Assembly: GCF_963675165.1 (NCBI RefSeq)
Contig: NC_087379.1
Coordinates: forward strand, 4,171,442 to 4,235,441
DNA length: 64,000 bases
Reading direction: 5' to 3'
From: Halichondria panicea
Taxonomy: Eukaryota > Porifera > Demospongiae > Suberitida > Halichondriidae
Part shown: one piece after another, positions 10,979 through 22,200 of the stretch
Numbering within the stretch: position 1 is the first letter of the stretch
Layout of the letters: each line of letters begins with the position of its first letter
Translations under genes and position numbers: made by a program
The notes under the pieces: generated by a model
Seen by the model: only the letters and a program-made list of their open reading frames with translations
Told to the model about the DNA's origin: nothing
The model's database searches: none

Positions 10979-13900
10979 TCACACTCTCTCCAGCAATAGA
11001 GCAATGCCCTGTCCTCCTCCAATGCAGGCGGAACCTATAGCATACTTGAGACTCTTCCTCTGCAACTCATGAACAAGATGTGCAGTGATACGTGAGCCTG
11101 AGGCAGCCAGAGGGTGGCCCAGGGCAATGGCACCTCCGTTGGTATTGGTCTTCTCTCTGTCCAACCCTGCCTCCTTCTCCACAGACAGGAACTGAGCAGC
11201 AAACGCTTCGTTCACCTGTTCATATTCAGCAAGTGTAATATTAATTTTACGAAAAACATAAAGATTAATTTAGAGTGGTACGTACTGCCCTTCACAGCTC
11301 ACTTGGAAGTTTGGGGCAAAAAATCACTTGAGATAAGTTAACGTACAATTCACATAAGTGAACCATGCAATACTATAGAGCAAGGGACAAAGTTCAAATT
11401 TTGGAAAACAGAAGATTCTATAGACCAGATCTTTATGTGATCTAGCTATACCTACAGTATTCAGCATAAACTACTAGTTTGAGATCATGAGGTAACCAGA
11501 AAAAAGTAATCCTTATTAAGCATTATATCTCGTACTTAACTATTATTATTCGTGTCATATAAGAAGCGTGGATATTAGGTTAGCATTAAGCACGAAAGTG
11601 TTTGGGGGGCCCTCATTCAGTCCCAAAGTATACATATTGACTGGTATATACCGTAAGACCTCGATTTAAGGCGACCCTCCAAATATGCGACACCCAGGAG
11701 CTTCAGCAATTTTCTGACCTCTAAAAGTAGCGATAGCTGCGTTGACAATTATTTTTTAATGTCGCGTTCTAAATAGAGGTAAATGAAGCCACTCCCTAGC
11801 CTCGATTATAGCCCACTGGAAAATTAGTGTTTTAAGCGGCCTGAAATCCAGGCAAGTAGACTCTGTATAGTTACCTCCAATTAGATGCGACCCTCTAAAT
11901 ATGCGACACCAGGACTTCAATATAATTTTTCAACCTCCAAAAGTAGCAACCTCCGGCTTCGTAATTATTAAAAAGTGTCGCTTTAAATCGAGGTCTTACG
12001 GTAGGACAGGCAATAAATATTAAGTAGTAATTATCCTTCAAAATTAGTCACTGGGTATTACCAAAATGAATTCAAGAGAAATGTGGAGACAAAAACAGGG
12101 TATGCTGTGGCGAGGTCGTGGACATAGTGCGGGAAAATGTAGCCAATTGACTCGCTGGGGTGGTTCAAATATACTGGAGAAAGGCGGCACTCAAAAGTTG
12201 AGCAGTCAGTTAGAGCTTACATGTATAATTATAACTGTACTTTGCATGTGTAAGAGAGTAGGTCACGCATGCGCGATATACGGGGCCACGCCTGTGCACC
12301 TCTATAACCGAGTGTAAGGCCGCAGTTACGATGCTTCCTCGTTAACTACGTTTAACTACATCAAACTACATATAAAGAAAATCAAGACAGCATAAAGGGG
12401 CTTCAAAATTTGAACTTTGTACCTATAGATAGAGGTCTGGCCAAGTTGTGGTTTATCTCTTACGTAAACTGTTACACTTATCTCAAGTGGTTTTTGCAAT
12501 TTGTTACCCAGTGATTGGGCAGATCAAAGTAATCCGGTGCTCTGTATATGGCATGTTGCATCTCACTACCATAGCAATATATTGCAGTGCAATATAATTA
12601 TGGCATGTTGCAATGTGTGTACAGTGGATGAAATCTGCTTTTGGACTTATGCTCCACCCTCCTACCCAATGACTCATTTGGTCCATTTTATAGGCTACTT
12701 CTTTTTTGCACTAGTTGTGGGAACTGGAATTCAGCAAAACTAATGACTTTTACATTTGCAGGGAAAATCAAGAGTTTGACGCCATTGGGCAACAAGTTAG
12801 TTATTACAGGCGCCCTCGTGCCATATATTGCACTGGATAACATAATGCTCTCAGGGCCGCGCTGGGCAATAACTAATACTTACTATTTGCCCCAAACTTC
12901 TAAGTGAGAGTAGCTCATGCACTGACAGGATCAGCAAAAAAGCCGGGAGCTGTCGCATGAAAACAAATTGCGCATGTGTGTCTCGAATTATGATCTTAGC
13001 TAGCCAAAGTGCAAGGTGCGCTTCTTACTGCTATTTGACAATGAAGCTTTTTCGTATATGAAAATCTGCCACTTTTTAACTAACAACTTGTTTTTTTGTT
13101 GTTGTTTTTTACTTTGGCAATCTGTAGGTGAGCAGACTCAGAACACACAGATAAACAGACGCACTGACCGACTACAGATCTACTACAACCCGCGGCCGCC
13201 TACACGCCTGAAGTTAACAAATACTTTTGCAAGCCAGTGGAAAAAGCAGGTTGCTAAATTCAAGAATCCAATTGCACATACATACCTCGACCAGATCAAT
13301 TTTGTCCAAGGTCATCTTTGTCTTTTTGAGCACATTCTGTATAGCATAGGCAGGCCCTATACCCATAATAGTGGGGTCCACCCCTATGACATCGTAGGCC
13401 ACCAGTCTGGCAAGAGGGGTGAGGTTGTGCTTGGAGCATGCCTCCTCACTGGCTATGATCACCACTCCGGCACCATCGCATATTCCCTGCAGATGTATGC
13501 AGATGAAATAATTATAGTGTGCTACTGTACATGTACATTACATGGTACATACGTACATTAATGCAGGTGCAGATTTAGGAAATGAAAATTCTACAAATAC
13601 TTTACATACAATGTTTCCCACCTACTACACTTTTGCCATGTAGTCTAGTGGGGTTTAACTGTCATAAATTGGCACCTCAGGGCTACAAGGGAAAATATGG
13701 CTCATAAATTGGCACCTCAAGCATATGCAGTAAAATTAATTAATGGTGTTTTCGATGAATGAAAATGTCTTGCATGAGAAACAAAATGTCATAAATAAAT
13801 GGAGACAGAGGGTGTAGTCTGTAGACTAGTTCATCAAAAATTCTGCTGTGTGCTTGCAGAAGGAGCTGCTTTAGAGACACTCTGGGAGAGGGCTAGGGCT

Positions 13901-16900
13901 CAGGCTGAGCCTTGCTCACTAGCACTAGTACTGCACGCACTGCACTAGGCCTGTTCAGCTTCTGTATTTAAATAAAAAGAAGCCAGTTTAGTAATAATAA
14001 TTATAGGAGTGGCTATTTTAAGCTTACCTTTGCTTGCCTACTAGCCTGGCATAGCTGAAGAGAGCTGGTCTAGACACCGTCTAGAGCTAGCTGTGTTGTT
14101 TCTTCTGGCTGGTTGCTGCCCAGTAAGTGGAGGGAGGGGCTGACTCAATTGAACAGAGAGGGGGAGTGGCTCTGTACCGTTCGCTTTAAGGGAGGGGCTG
14201 GCTGCTTATATTCTGTCCAGGCTGCGCAAGGATTTGAGTGTGGACAGCAGCCCTGGTGTGAACGAGCTATCTTTTCCTAGTTGTCTTCTTGTTTGAATAG
14301 CTATGTGGTAGTCATGCAGCTTGATGCATAGCAACCAGTCAGCCAATCAGATGGGACATATATCAATTAATGCACAGTGCCTCGGGGTTTATGACAGTAA
14401 ACCACACCTCCCCCTCGGGCTTACGCCCTCGTAGTCGGGAGGTTTACTGCCATAAACCCCTCTACACTGTACATTAACTAATACTTATTGTACCAGGAGT
14501 ATATATGAGGCACATACTGCTTATACATAGTGCACAACTGCATTACAAGTAGTACCACTCACTGAGGCATTTCCAGCACTGACGGTGCCGTTTTCCTTGA
14601 AGACTGACGGTAGTTTTCCCAGCTTCTCGAAAGTGGTCTCTCTGGGATGCTCATCTCTGTCAAACACTTCCTTCCCTTTCTTGCCCTTCACCTCAAGTGG
14701 AGCTAACTCAGCAACAAAGTGGCCATTCTTGTCAGCTGAGGAAGAAAAGTGCAGATGCATTACAACAATAATTGGACTCTTGCTCGATCATATCCTAAGC
14801 TCACCAAAACACAGCATGTACAACCGTAGTGCTAAGAATACACCGTACATGTATAATCTGGTTAGTAAGCGCATGCGCCTATAGGAAAAAGAGCAGACCT
14901 CTATGTGCCTATTATCCAGGTGCGCTTATAGAAATTAACCACGCCCATAACGTTTCAATGAAGCAGATCTCCATTAGCTAGCTCGATCGTTTGTCTGCAA
15001 GAGGTCTATAGTCATATCTAACAGCAGTAACACAGCTACCGGTAGTGAAAGAGACTTAACATCTATATATAAAGAAGTGTGGAGACCAGTTGTTGGACGG
15101 AGAACTGTGCAGAAAATCATGCGCCTTCTATCAAGGCTCTTGGTCTGCTAACCAGTATGCGCCTATTAGTTGATGTGCGCTTATTAACCAAGTGCGCTTA
15201 TTAACCAGATTATACGGTATGCAAGCATAGTGCGTTTTGTCCAATTTTAAGGCTTTAATTAACTTATTTCCTCGATTAAACGCCATGATTTCAATGGGGA
15301 TTGTACAGGCCTTGAATTGATTGTGCGATACAAAAGTATACGATATAATGGCCGCTCGCAAAAATAACATTCAGTATCAAGTATTAATTTCTAGCACTAA
15401 GTCTATAGTACAAGTGATACGGTGAACAATATCACATTTCTAGAACGCTAATTTAGCACAGTGTGTACGTACAAACAAATACCATTGGCCCATTTCTGTT
15501 GACTGGACAGTGCAAACTGGTCACACTGCTCTCTGGTGATGCCGTACTGCTCTGCCAGCTTCTCTGCAGTGAGGGCCATGGGCAGCTTGACATAGGAGTC
15601 AGTCAGAGAGGCCCACAAAGTGTCCTCCATCTGTCAGTTACATGTACGTTCAGTCATTGCACGTACAAATTATTAATGTTTCAAGTTCTATTAGAACATA
15701 CATGCTTTGATTATGGGACTGTTAATACAAAATAACGGCATTACATGTACATGTAAGCAAGACAAAGCTTCAACAAAAAACTCAAAACCAGCCAAGCACC
15801 AACCCAACACATACCTTGAGGTCCATCCCAAGTGGTGATCCCCAGCGAGTATTCCTGACAGCGTACGGGGCCTGACTCATGCTTTCCGTGCCTCCAGTCA
15901 ATACCACTTCAGATTGTCCCAGCAAGATTTCCTGCAGAGGGGATATAATGGATTAGGATTGTTGTTTGGAATCTAATATACTTTATATATTTGTGCATAC
16001 AGTGGCCTATAACGTACATGTAGTCCAAATTAAATCTTATGCAATCTTATGCATACAGTTTTGTCATCGGGGAAATGTTAACCAGCATTGCCTTACTTTG
16101 ATAATACACAGACCTCACTTCATGAATGGTCACACAATACTCTCTTGCAGACGTGTGTAGGGCCACTCAGAGGAGGTCCGACATGCGTGCACGAATCACT
16201 ACAAGTGCTAGTGCATTTGGCCTGGACATTATCACGTGACCGCAATGACATCAATGCACTGAACTTGTAGTGATTCGTGCACGCATGTCGGACCTCCTCT
16301 GAGGGCCACTAAACAGGAACAACCGGAAATGAAACCAATAAATGGGCGTGGCTATTGCGTGGTTGTTGTTGAGCGTGGGCTAATTATCAAACTGGGAATA
16401 GAGCTGTACTCTCCCACACAGGTTTGTGAGACATGGAGGCATTCTTGGTGAAGCTGGACCGATCAAGTAGCTTCTCTGTGTCACTGTAGTGTAGCTGTAC
16501 TAGCAGCTAGTACAGCTACACTATATAGCTAGAAATGAAGTATTATTGGTGCTTATCATAAATTCATTAACATTACTGTTATGTCTAGTTTGTTTGGGGG
16601 GAGGAAGATGCTTCTCTACTATGATTCTATTATGATTATATATACATAATAAGCCATTTGGGTGCCTGGTCGAGTTGCACAGCCTGTATTTTGGCTTCTA
16701 GGAAGGAGTTCCTGTTTAGTGTCACACCTCACACTAAACAGGAACACCCTACTAGGAGCCAGAGATAGCTAGTACACAGCTACACTACAGGGACACTCTC
16801 TAGCTACTTGATCGGTCAGCTGCACCAATAATACCTCTCACAAACCTGTGGAAGAGTACAGCTCCATTCCCTAATTAGCCCCACACATTGAATAATGACC

Positions 16901-17912
16901 TCACAATAGCTACGCCCATTTATTGGCTGTTGTTTTTGTTTAGTGGCGTTCCTGTTTAATGGCCCTACAGATGTGCACCTTCTAGACACTCAATATACAA
17001 TTTTGTACCATAATACATGCATATACAAACGTACAACTAGTGTAATCTGTCTCACTCTCTAAGCATATTGATTGTGAGAACATAGAGTGGTGACTCACAT
17101 GAGCTCCATTAATGATGGACTGGAATCCTGAGCCACAGAGACGGTTGATGGTGAGTGCAGGCACTGCAATGGGTACTCCTGCCTTCAGGGCCACATGCCG
17201 AGCAAGGTAGCACGCATCAGTTGATGACTGCAAAAGAAATTTAGAAATATGCATGGTTAGAAAACAGAACAAAAGAACATGGGATATGCATTGTGTATTC
17301 TACATGTTATCATGTATATGTACAATAATTCAAACTGTACACGATACAAAAGACTTAATTTGCTACAAATGAGAGTTTTAGATCTCACAAGGCCACACTC
17401 ATAACAAATGCAAATGTAGTGAGCAGCTAAGAGTTGATTAAGTATGCACCAAAAACATTCGTGCAACTATACTTTTGAAACATTTTCAGTTGAGCTAACA
17501 GTAAACACATAGATCTACTTCGTAATAGGAGTCATCTATAGTGGGTGATCAAATACATGTGCCCAATGTTGTGCACAAACGAATAAAAGCAAACCCTTCC
17601 TTAGTGGGCGGATCACAATGCTAAATATGAGCGCACCTAAGACATACTACAGTCCGATTTAGGATTTAGGCATACGCTTCGAGATGGGTGGGTCTATGGT
17701 TACTATGGTGTGCAACCACACCTACATTTTACCTGAGCCACGTTCCCCACAATGACCGAGTCCACAGCCTCAGCAGGTACTTTTCCTGCTTCTAGAGCAG
17801 CACTGGCAGCTGCTTTACCCAGGTCAGTGGCAGTAATACCTTTTAACTTGCCACCAAACGTCCCAAAGGGTGTTCTTTTTGCTGCAACAATATACACTGC
17901 TCGACTGGCCAT
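10979..17912 (-). CDS. ACAA2: 3-ketoacyl-CoA thiolase, mitochondrial (ACAA2-like)
   Basis: Thiolase that cleaves 3-ketoacyl-CoA with CoA, giving acetyl-CoA and a shortened acyl-CoA in the last step of mitochondrial beta-oxidation. Seven exons with GT-AG borders: 17733-17912, 17099-17227, 15815-15931, 15483-15630, 14563-14735, 13286-13486 and 10979-11215. They join in frame to 394 residues, close to the roughly 397 of vertebrate ACAA2. The N-terminus [15 protein letters not shown] and the block [15 protein letters not shown] are family signatures. Catalytic residues: Cys91 in NRLCGSGF, His350 in GGAIALGHP and Cys380 in SACIGGGQG. The first exon begins almost directly with the thiolase fold, so targeting would rely on the uncleaved N-terminus, as in vertebrate ACAA2. 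The introns hold several inverted-repeat elements. A cytosolic acetyl-CoA acetyltransferase is less likely given the sequence match. Confidence 0.95.
11649..12003. mobile_element. 355-bp TACCGTAAGACCTCG inverted-repeat element in ACAA2 intron 6
   Basis: The left end taccgtaagacctcgattta and the right end taaatcgaggtcttacggta are complementary. The interior shares gcgaccctccaaatatgcga and tagatgcgaccctctaaata with the copy at 7128-7456. No open frame. The termini fit a TA-target element, but the superfamily is not determined. Confidence 0.8.
12004..13285. other. ACAA2 intron 6 sequence; repeat-derived, no exon seen
   Basis: Contains a fragment related to the 3.3-6.6 kb tandem repeat (about 13040-13220; shared words include gaagcttt, gtgagcaga and acagatctactaca). 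Open frames here are either chance or antisense shadows of the thiolase exon at 13286. Confidence 0.5.
13487..14562. other. ACAA2 intron 5 with a short hairpin
   Basis: A hairpin lies at about 14385-14461: ggggtttatgacagtaaacc pairs with ggtttactgccataaacccc. The phrase cataaattggcacctca occurs twice near 13670-13720. No exon candidates beyond the flanking thiolase exons. Confidence 0.5.
16168..16301. mobile_element. 134-bp CAGAGGAGGT element with a 9-bp target duplication (ACAA2 intron 2)
   Basis: Perfect 38-base terminal inverted repeats beginning cagaggaggtccgacatgc. The 9-mer agggccact flanks it at 16159-16167 and 16302-16310. It sits inside or beside a larger foldback whose arm begins gggccactaaacaggaac. 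It belongs to the same family as the 308-bp element at 49678. hAT elements also start CAG(A/G)G, but they duplicate 8 bp, and here the repeat is 9. Confidence 0.8.
16303..16975. repeat. About 670-bp foldback repeat (ACAA2 intron 2)
   Basis: Left arm phrases gggccactaaacaggaac, aataaatgggcgtggctat, gagctgtactctcccacac and tgaccgatcaagtagct-like blocks recur in reverse complement order toward 16975 (gatcggtcag, ctgtggaagagtacagctc, tagctacgcccatttattgg, ggccctacag). The inner part has a second palindrome around tgtagctgtactagcagcta. The arms have diverged. Non-coding. Confidence 0.7.
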
Positions 17913-19227
17913 GTTGGGTAAAGATCATGTAACTTATTGCTTCCTCTCATCTCTCTACCACAAATGCGAGCCACGCCCACTCATCTCAGCATAAACACTG
18001 TGAAGGGCTGTGTTTGTGTACTTTTATGGTCACAGCAGATCAGGGGTAGAGCTACTAAATGCTAGCACAGAGTAATCTTATAGCGCAGGAGCATAAAGGT
18101 GAGTGCAATTGGCAAGGCTGTATATTTCTGGTGTGTTTCAGGTGATGTGACCTGAGGGTTTGTACATGTAGAACTACATGTAGATCTACCCACAGCATCT
18201 CACTCATATTACTGTTGTAATCTGTAATCTATCTTGTGGGAAGATTGTGGGAAGATGGTTTTGTATACAAATGTAGCAAGAAAATTGCTGCAATTTCAGC
18301 GTATTGTTTGTAATGATTCCCAACTCACCCATTGCAGAATAAGTTTTCATAAGTAAAATTGTGCTTTTCTTCCCAACCACAATCACATACTATATTAATA
18401 TATACCATGGCCACATTTGTTGCTAGCTAGTTTCCTAAGTTAACTACTGTACATGTATGTAAGTGTATCGTATCGTATCGGCTGTGATATGAATCGTGAC
18501 TCATTGTTGCTGTTGTCTGTAGAGAAGCTTTGCATACATCGATGCTAGTACTAATTACACAACACTACATGTAGCTAGCCACTGGCTCTGGTTAAAGGAT
18601 ATAAGGTAGGCAACTTAATCCCATGTACTACAACAGGATCATTGTCTAGAGTATTTTGGGTCTGTCTAGATAATTATGTCACTTTGGATACGTTGCCATT
18701 GGTTGGTGAACGAATGCTGCCACAAAAGAAGACTAAACATATGCACTAATGTCATATGATACCAGTGCAGTACGTGTCACTGTATGGGCTCTGCATTATG
18801 TGTGATGCACTTGGCTGGCAGTGACCATAATAGGCTCAAAATCCCTATATAAGAAATAATGGTAAAATTAATTGTGCCATTTGTACTATAAATGACCCTA
18901 CAGTGGGAATTATCCATAGGATGCATACAGGTACGTATTGAATTACATTTCCTTAGCCACTATTCTGGGTGGCGAATTTGGCTAATTTGTGATACATACT
19001 TTAATATCATCATTCATACTAGAACTTGTCTTAGCTCGCCGAATGTGGCACATGTATTCTTACACTATAGTTAGAGGCATACTAGATTTGTCTCGAATTT
19101 CCATGGCATCGTTTCTGTTAACAGCAAAGTAGTATCAATTAGGTCTATACACTATACAATACTTGGAATTTCCTAGCTGTTACCTTATTAGCACGGTTTA
19201 CATTCCTCGTTATTCCTTCAGGTAGCA
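17913..19227. other. Divergent intergenic region between ACAA2 and the RhoGAP gene
   Basis: This 1.3-kb interval separates the ACAA2 start codon (minus strand) from the first RhoGAP ATG. A pyrimidine tract and cag at 19211-19221, just before the RhoGAP ATG, look like a 3' splice site, so a non-coding first exon may lie in this stretch. I see no TATA box that I would defend. Confidence 0.45.
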
Positions 19228-22200
19228 ATGACTGAAGCAGTGGTGTCCTTACTCCCACAAAGACCACCTCCTCCCAATCGCACTACTAGCCCGGTGGGTG
19301 TGTCTAATCCAGCCCCCAAACAATTGTCAGAGAGAGAGGATAGTTTCCGTTTTGTCGACTCTAGGGCTAAGTCCAAACAAAAGCCACAGTTATCACCAAC
19401 CACCAAACAGAAGTCTAGCAGTAAGTACATAATTATATGTACAGAGAATGCCCCTTAGTTCCTTCATTGGAACCATGCATACCTTCCAAGCTGTCCCCTT
19501 TTTGTATGCACACATTTTGCTGAGCATGCTTTGCATAGTGAGATACATGTACGACCATTGTACGCTTCGACTCTTAATGTGTGTTTATAATTACAGACCA
19601 ACCCCTCCGCTCAAGTTCTGCCTCTCCCGACCATGGCTTCACTATCATAGATTCTAAACACTCCCCCCTCCTAGAGCGCCATTCACCCACCAAGGTGTCC
19701 GTCCCACCCCCTAGACCACACCCACCCACACGACAGAACACTACCAGTGAGGGACGTGAGTCTGGTGAGGCTATTAATGGACGTGGTGTATCTCGGCAAG
19801 TGAGTCAACCTCTTGACAGTGTGGAGGTATGTGTTGACGGTGATGCTCGTGAGGGTGGAGAACCTGTACCTGTGCCACTTGTGGACCACCCTCCCCCTCC
19901 GTCTACTAAGGTGTCCCAACCCCCAGCCCGCCCACAGCAGCCTCCAATGAGACAGCAAAGTGTCACTGTTACGAGTACTAGTAGTCAGAGCGATGTCAGT
20001 GAGGGAGGAGACAGACATAACAGTGTGGGCAAGCAGCCAGTGAAAGATGAACAAGTTACTGAAACAAAAGCAGAAGACAAAGAAACTGAGGCAAAGTAAG
20101 TATTGTATTTTTGTAGTTGTACATGCATCATCCTCTCACCTCACGAACAAAATAAAAAGTGATAAAATAAACTACAAACACCCGTACTATCCCTCCTTTT
20201 CCAGTCAGCGAGCTCGACCGGGGCGCCCCCCTCCACCCAGGTCAAAGAGTGTACCCAGAGCAAAATCCCTTACAGAACACAAACAGAAGAGAATGAGAGA
20301 GCGATCACCTACCATTGATGTGACTACTCGAATTGCACATCAGGAGGGCAAGCTACCTAACACACAGAAGAGAACAATGAGAGAGCGATCACCTACCATT
20401 GATGTGACTACTCGCATTGCACATCAGGAGGGTAAGCTACCTAACACCATTACTTGCACAGGATTCCACATTGCGACTCTTTAATTATGCTTGTACACAC
20501 ATTTTTCTCTACAGATCTTCAGAACCGGCCGGCTCAACCGTCTACTAAACCTTCACTCAATCACTCAGTCCCTCAATCTCCTACCCATACCACACCCCCT
20601 TCAACTACGCCCCCTCCAACCACCCCGACTCGACTGTCTCCCCACGTTCCAATAGACTCTTTGGTGGACTTGAGTGAGGGAGTGGAGACCTCACTAGCTA
20701 ATGAAGGCAGCCAAAACGAGAACGGAGCTCCAAAAACTAGTCCTGTTGGTAAGTTTTTGTCATGTACATATGTATGTAACGCAAGTAAAATATAGTTGAA
20801 TCTGAGCAGTGTTCAGACCCCCTAAAACCTTGTAACAGCATATGCCGTTGTTGTCTGCCAGTAGTATGAATCCATAATAATTATCGTGACTCGTATTGCA
20901 GTATATAATAATGCATAAAAGGTCTTGAAGAGCATTAATTTTGCTATGTCCGTGTGCATGTTGCCTATAATAATTGTATGCAGAACCAACGCCCCCCCGT
21001 CCTTCGGTGCGAAGCCCACCTCCACCCCCCACCAGGAACTTAGAGAGCACACCCACCCGACACACCACCCCTCAACAGCCAGCAGTTATCCCAGTGCCAC
21101 ACGAGAATCCTTTAGTTTACAAAAACACATCATCCCCTGAAGAAACTCTGTCCAGCACACCAGCTGATGCATCCAATGTTACAGCTGATACTAACAGTCC
21201 CACAGCTGCGTCCAGCCCCCCTGTAATACCAGCACGCCCTTATATGCCGCCTAGACCATTTCCCCCTCGACCAAACTCTGGAAGCAAACGGGCCCCTGCC
21301 AAGCCAAAGAGATCAAATCATCCAAGTAAAAAAGTGGCGAAATCTCACACAGCAATAGATTTGTCTCCAAGGATGTCGCATGGCAAGCCTCCAAGGTCAC
21401 ATGACATGAAATCCCCACATAGCTTGGCACCCCAGTCACACGACAGTGCTGGCGGCAGCAAGGCTATAATGGCCTCTGTCGAAGTATCGCAAGTGGAGCC
21501 AGATACGCCGGAATACCCAAACACACCCACTCTATCAATAACAAACCACGATGTAGTTCAGTTTGGCTTCCCGTCTCATCCGAATAACAGCATCTCTGCA
21601 GCATCGCCAGACTATGATAGCTCACTTCCTGCTACTGTGGATGTTACGCAGTCAATGCCGGCCACACTGCCTCCTGTAGAGCGAGAGATAAGTGAGGAAG
21701 GTGCCACTGAAGGGAGGGACGAGGTGAGAAAACTAATTATGCTTTACTCATTTAAAACCTGAGTGCATTGGTCTAAGAGGCCTTTCGCTGAAAAGTGTTG
21801 AGCTAACCTGTGCATTAACGTACATGTGTACCGGGTAACACATGTATTTGTTGTAGTGTGTTTGTAGAGTTGTCATGGTCACAAGGACATCGTTGTGTAT
21901 GTTGTACTTTTTCAACGGTGACATTGTTTAGCGTTATTAAGTTGGATATTTGGCCCGTCATAATTATGATTTAGATGAAATAATACATTTCAAAAGTGTT
22001 TGATGCTTGCAACGATAATGGATGCCCTCGTAGTGTTGAGAATCAGACTTACTAATACTCAAATACAGTGAACTGGATTGTTTGAATTTGCAGGTAGCTG
22101 ATTTGCAACCGTCCAAGTCTTCTTCACGGTTTAGAGGCAAGAAAATGTTCAGCTCAATGAAGAAAGGTATTAAAAGTTTGCGTCTTCCTCGTAAGCCCAT

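Noticed and set aside
13016-13561. 181-codon plus-strand open frame
   Set aside because: It overlaps antisense to ACAA2 exon 6 and a repeat fragment; a shadow frame.
19683-20054. 123-codon minus-strand frame
   Set aside because: Antisense to the proline-rich RhoGAP exon 2; a by-product of its codon composition.
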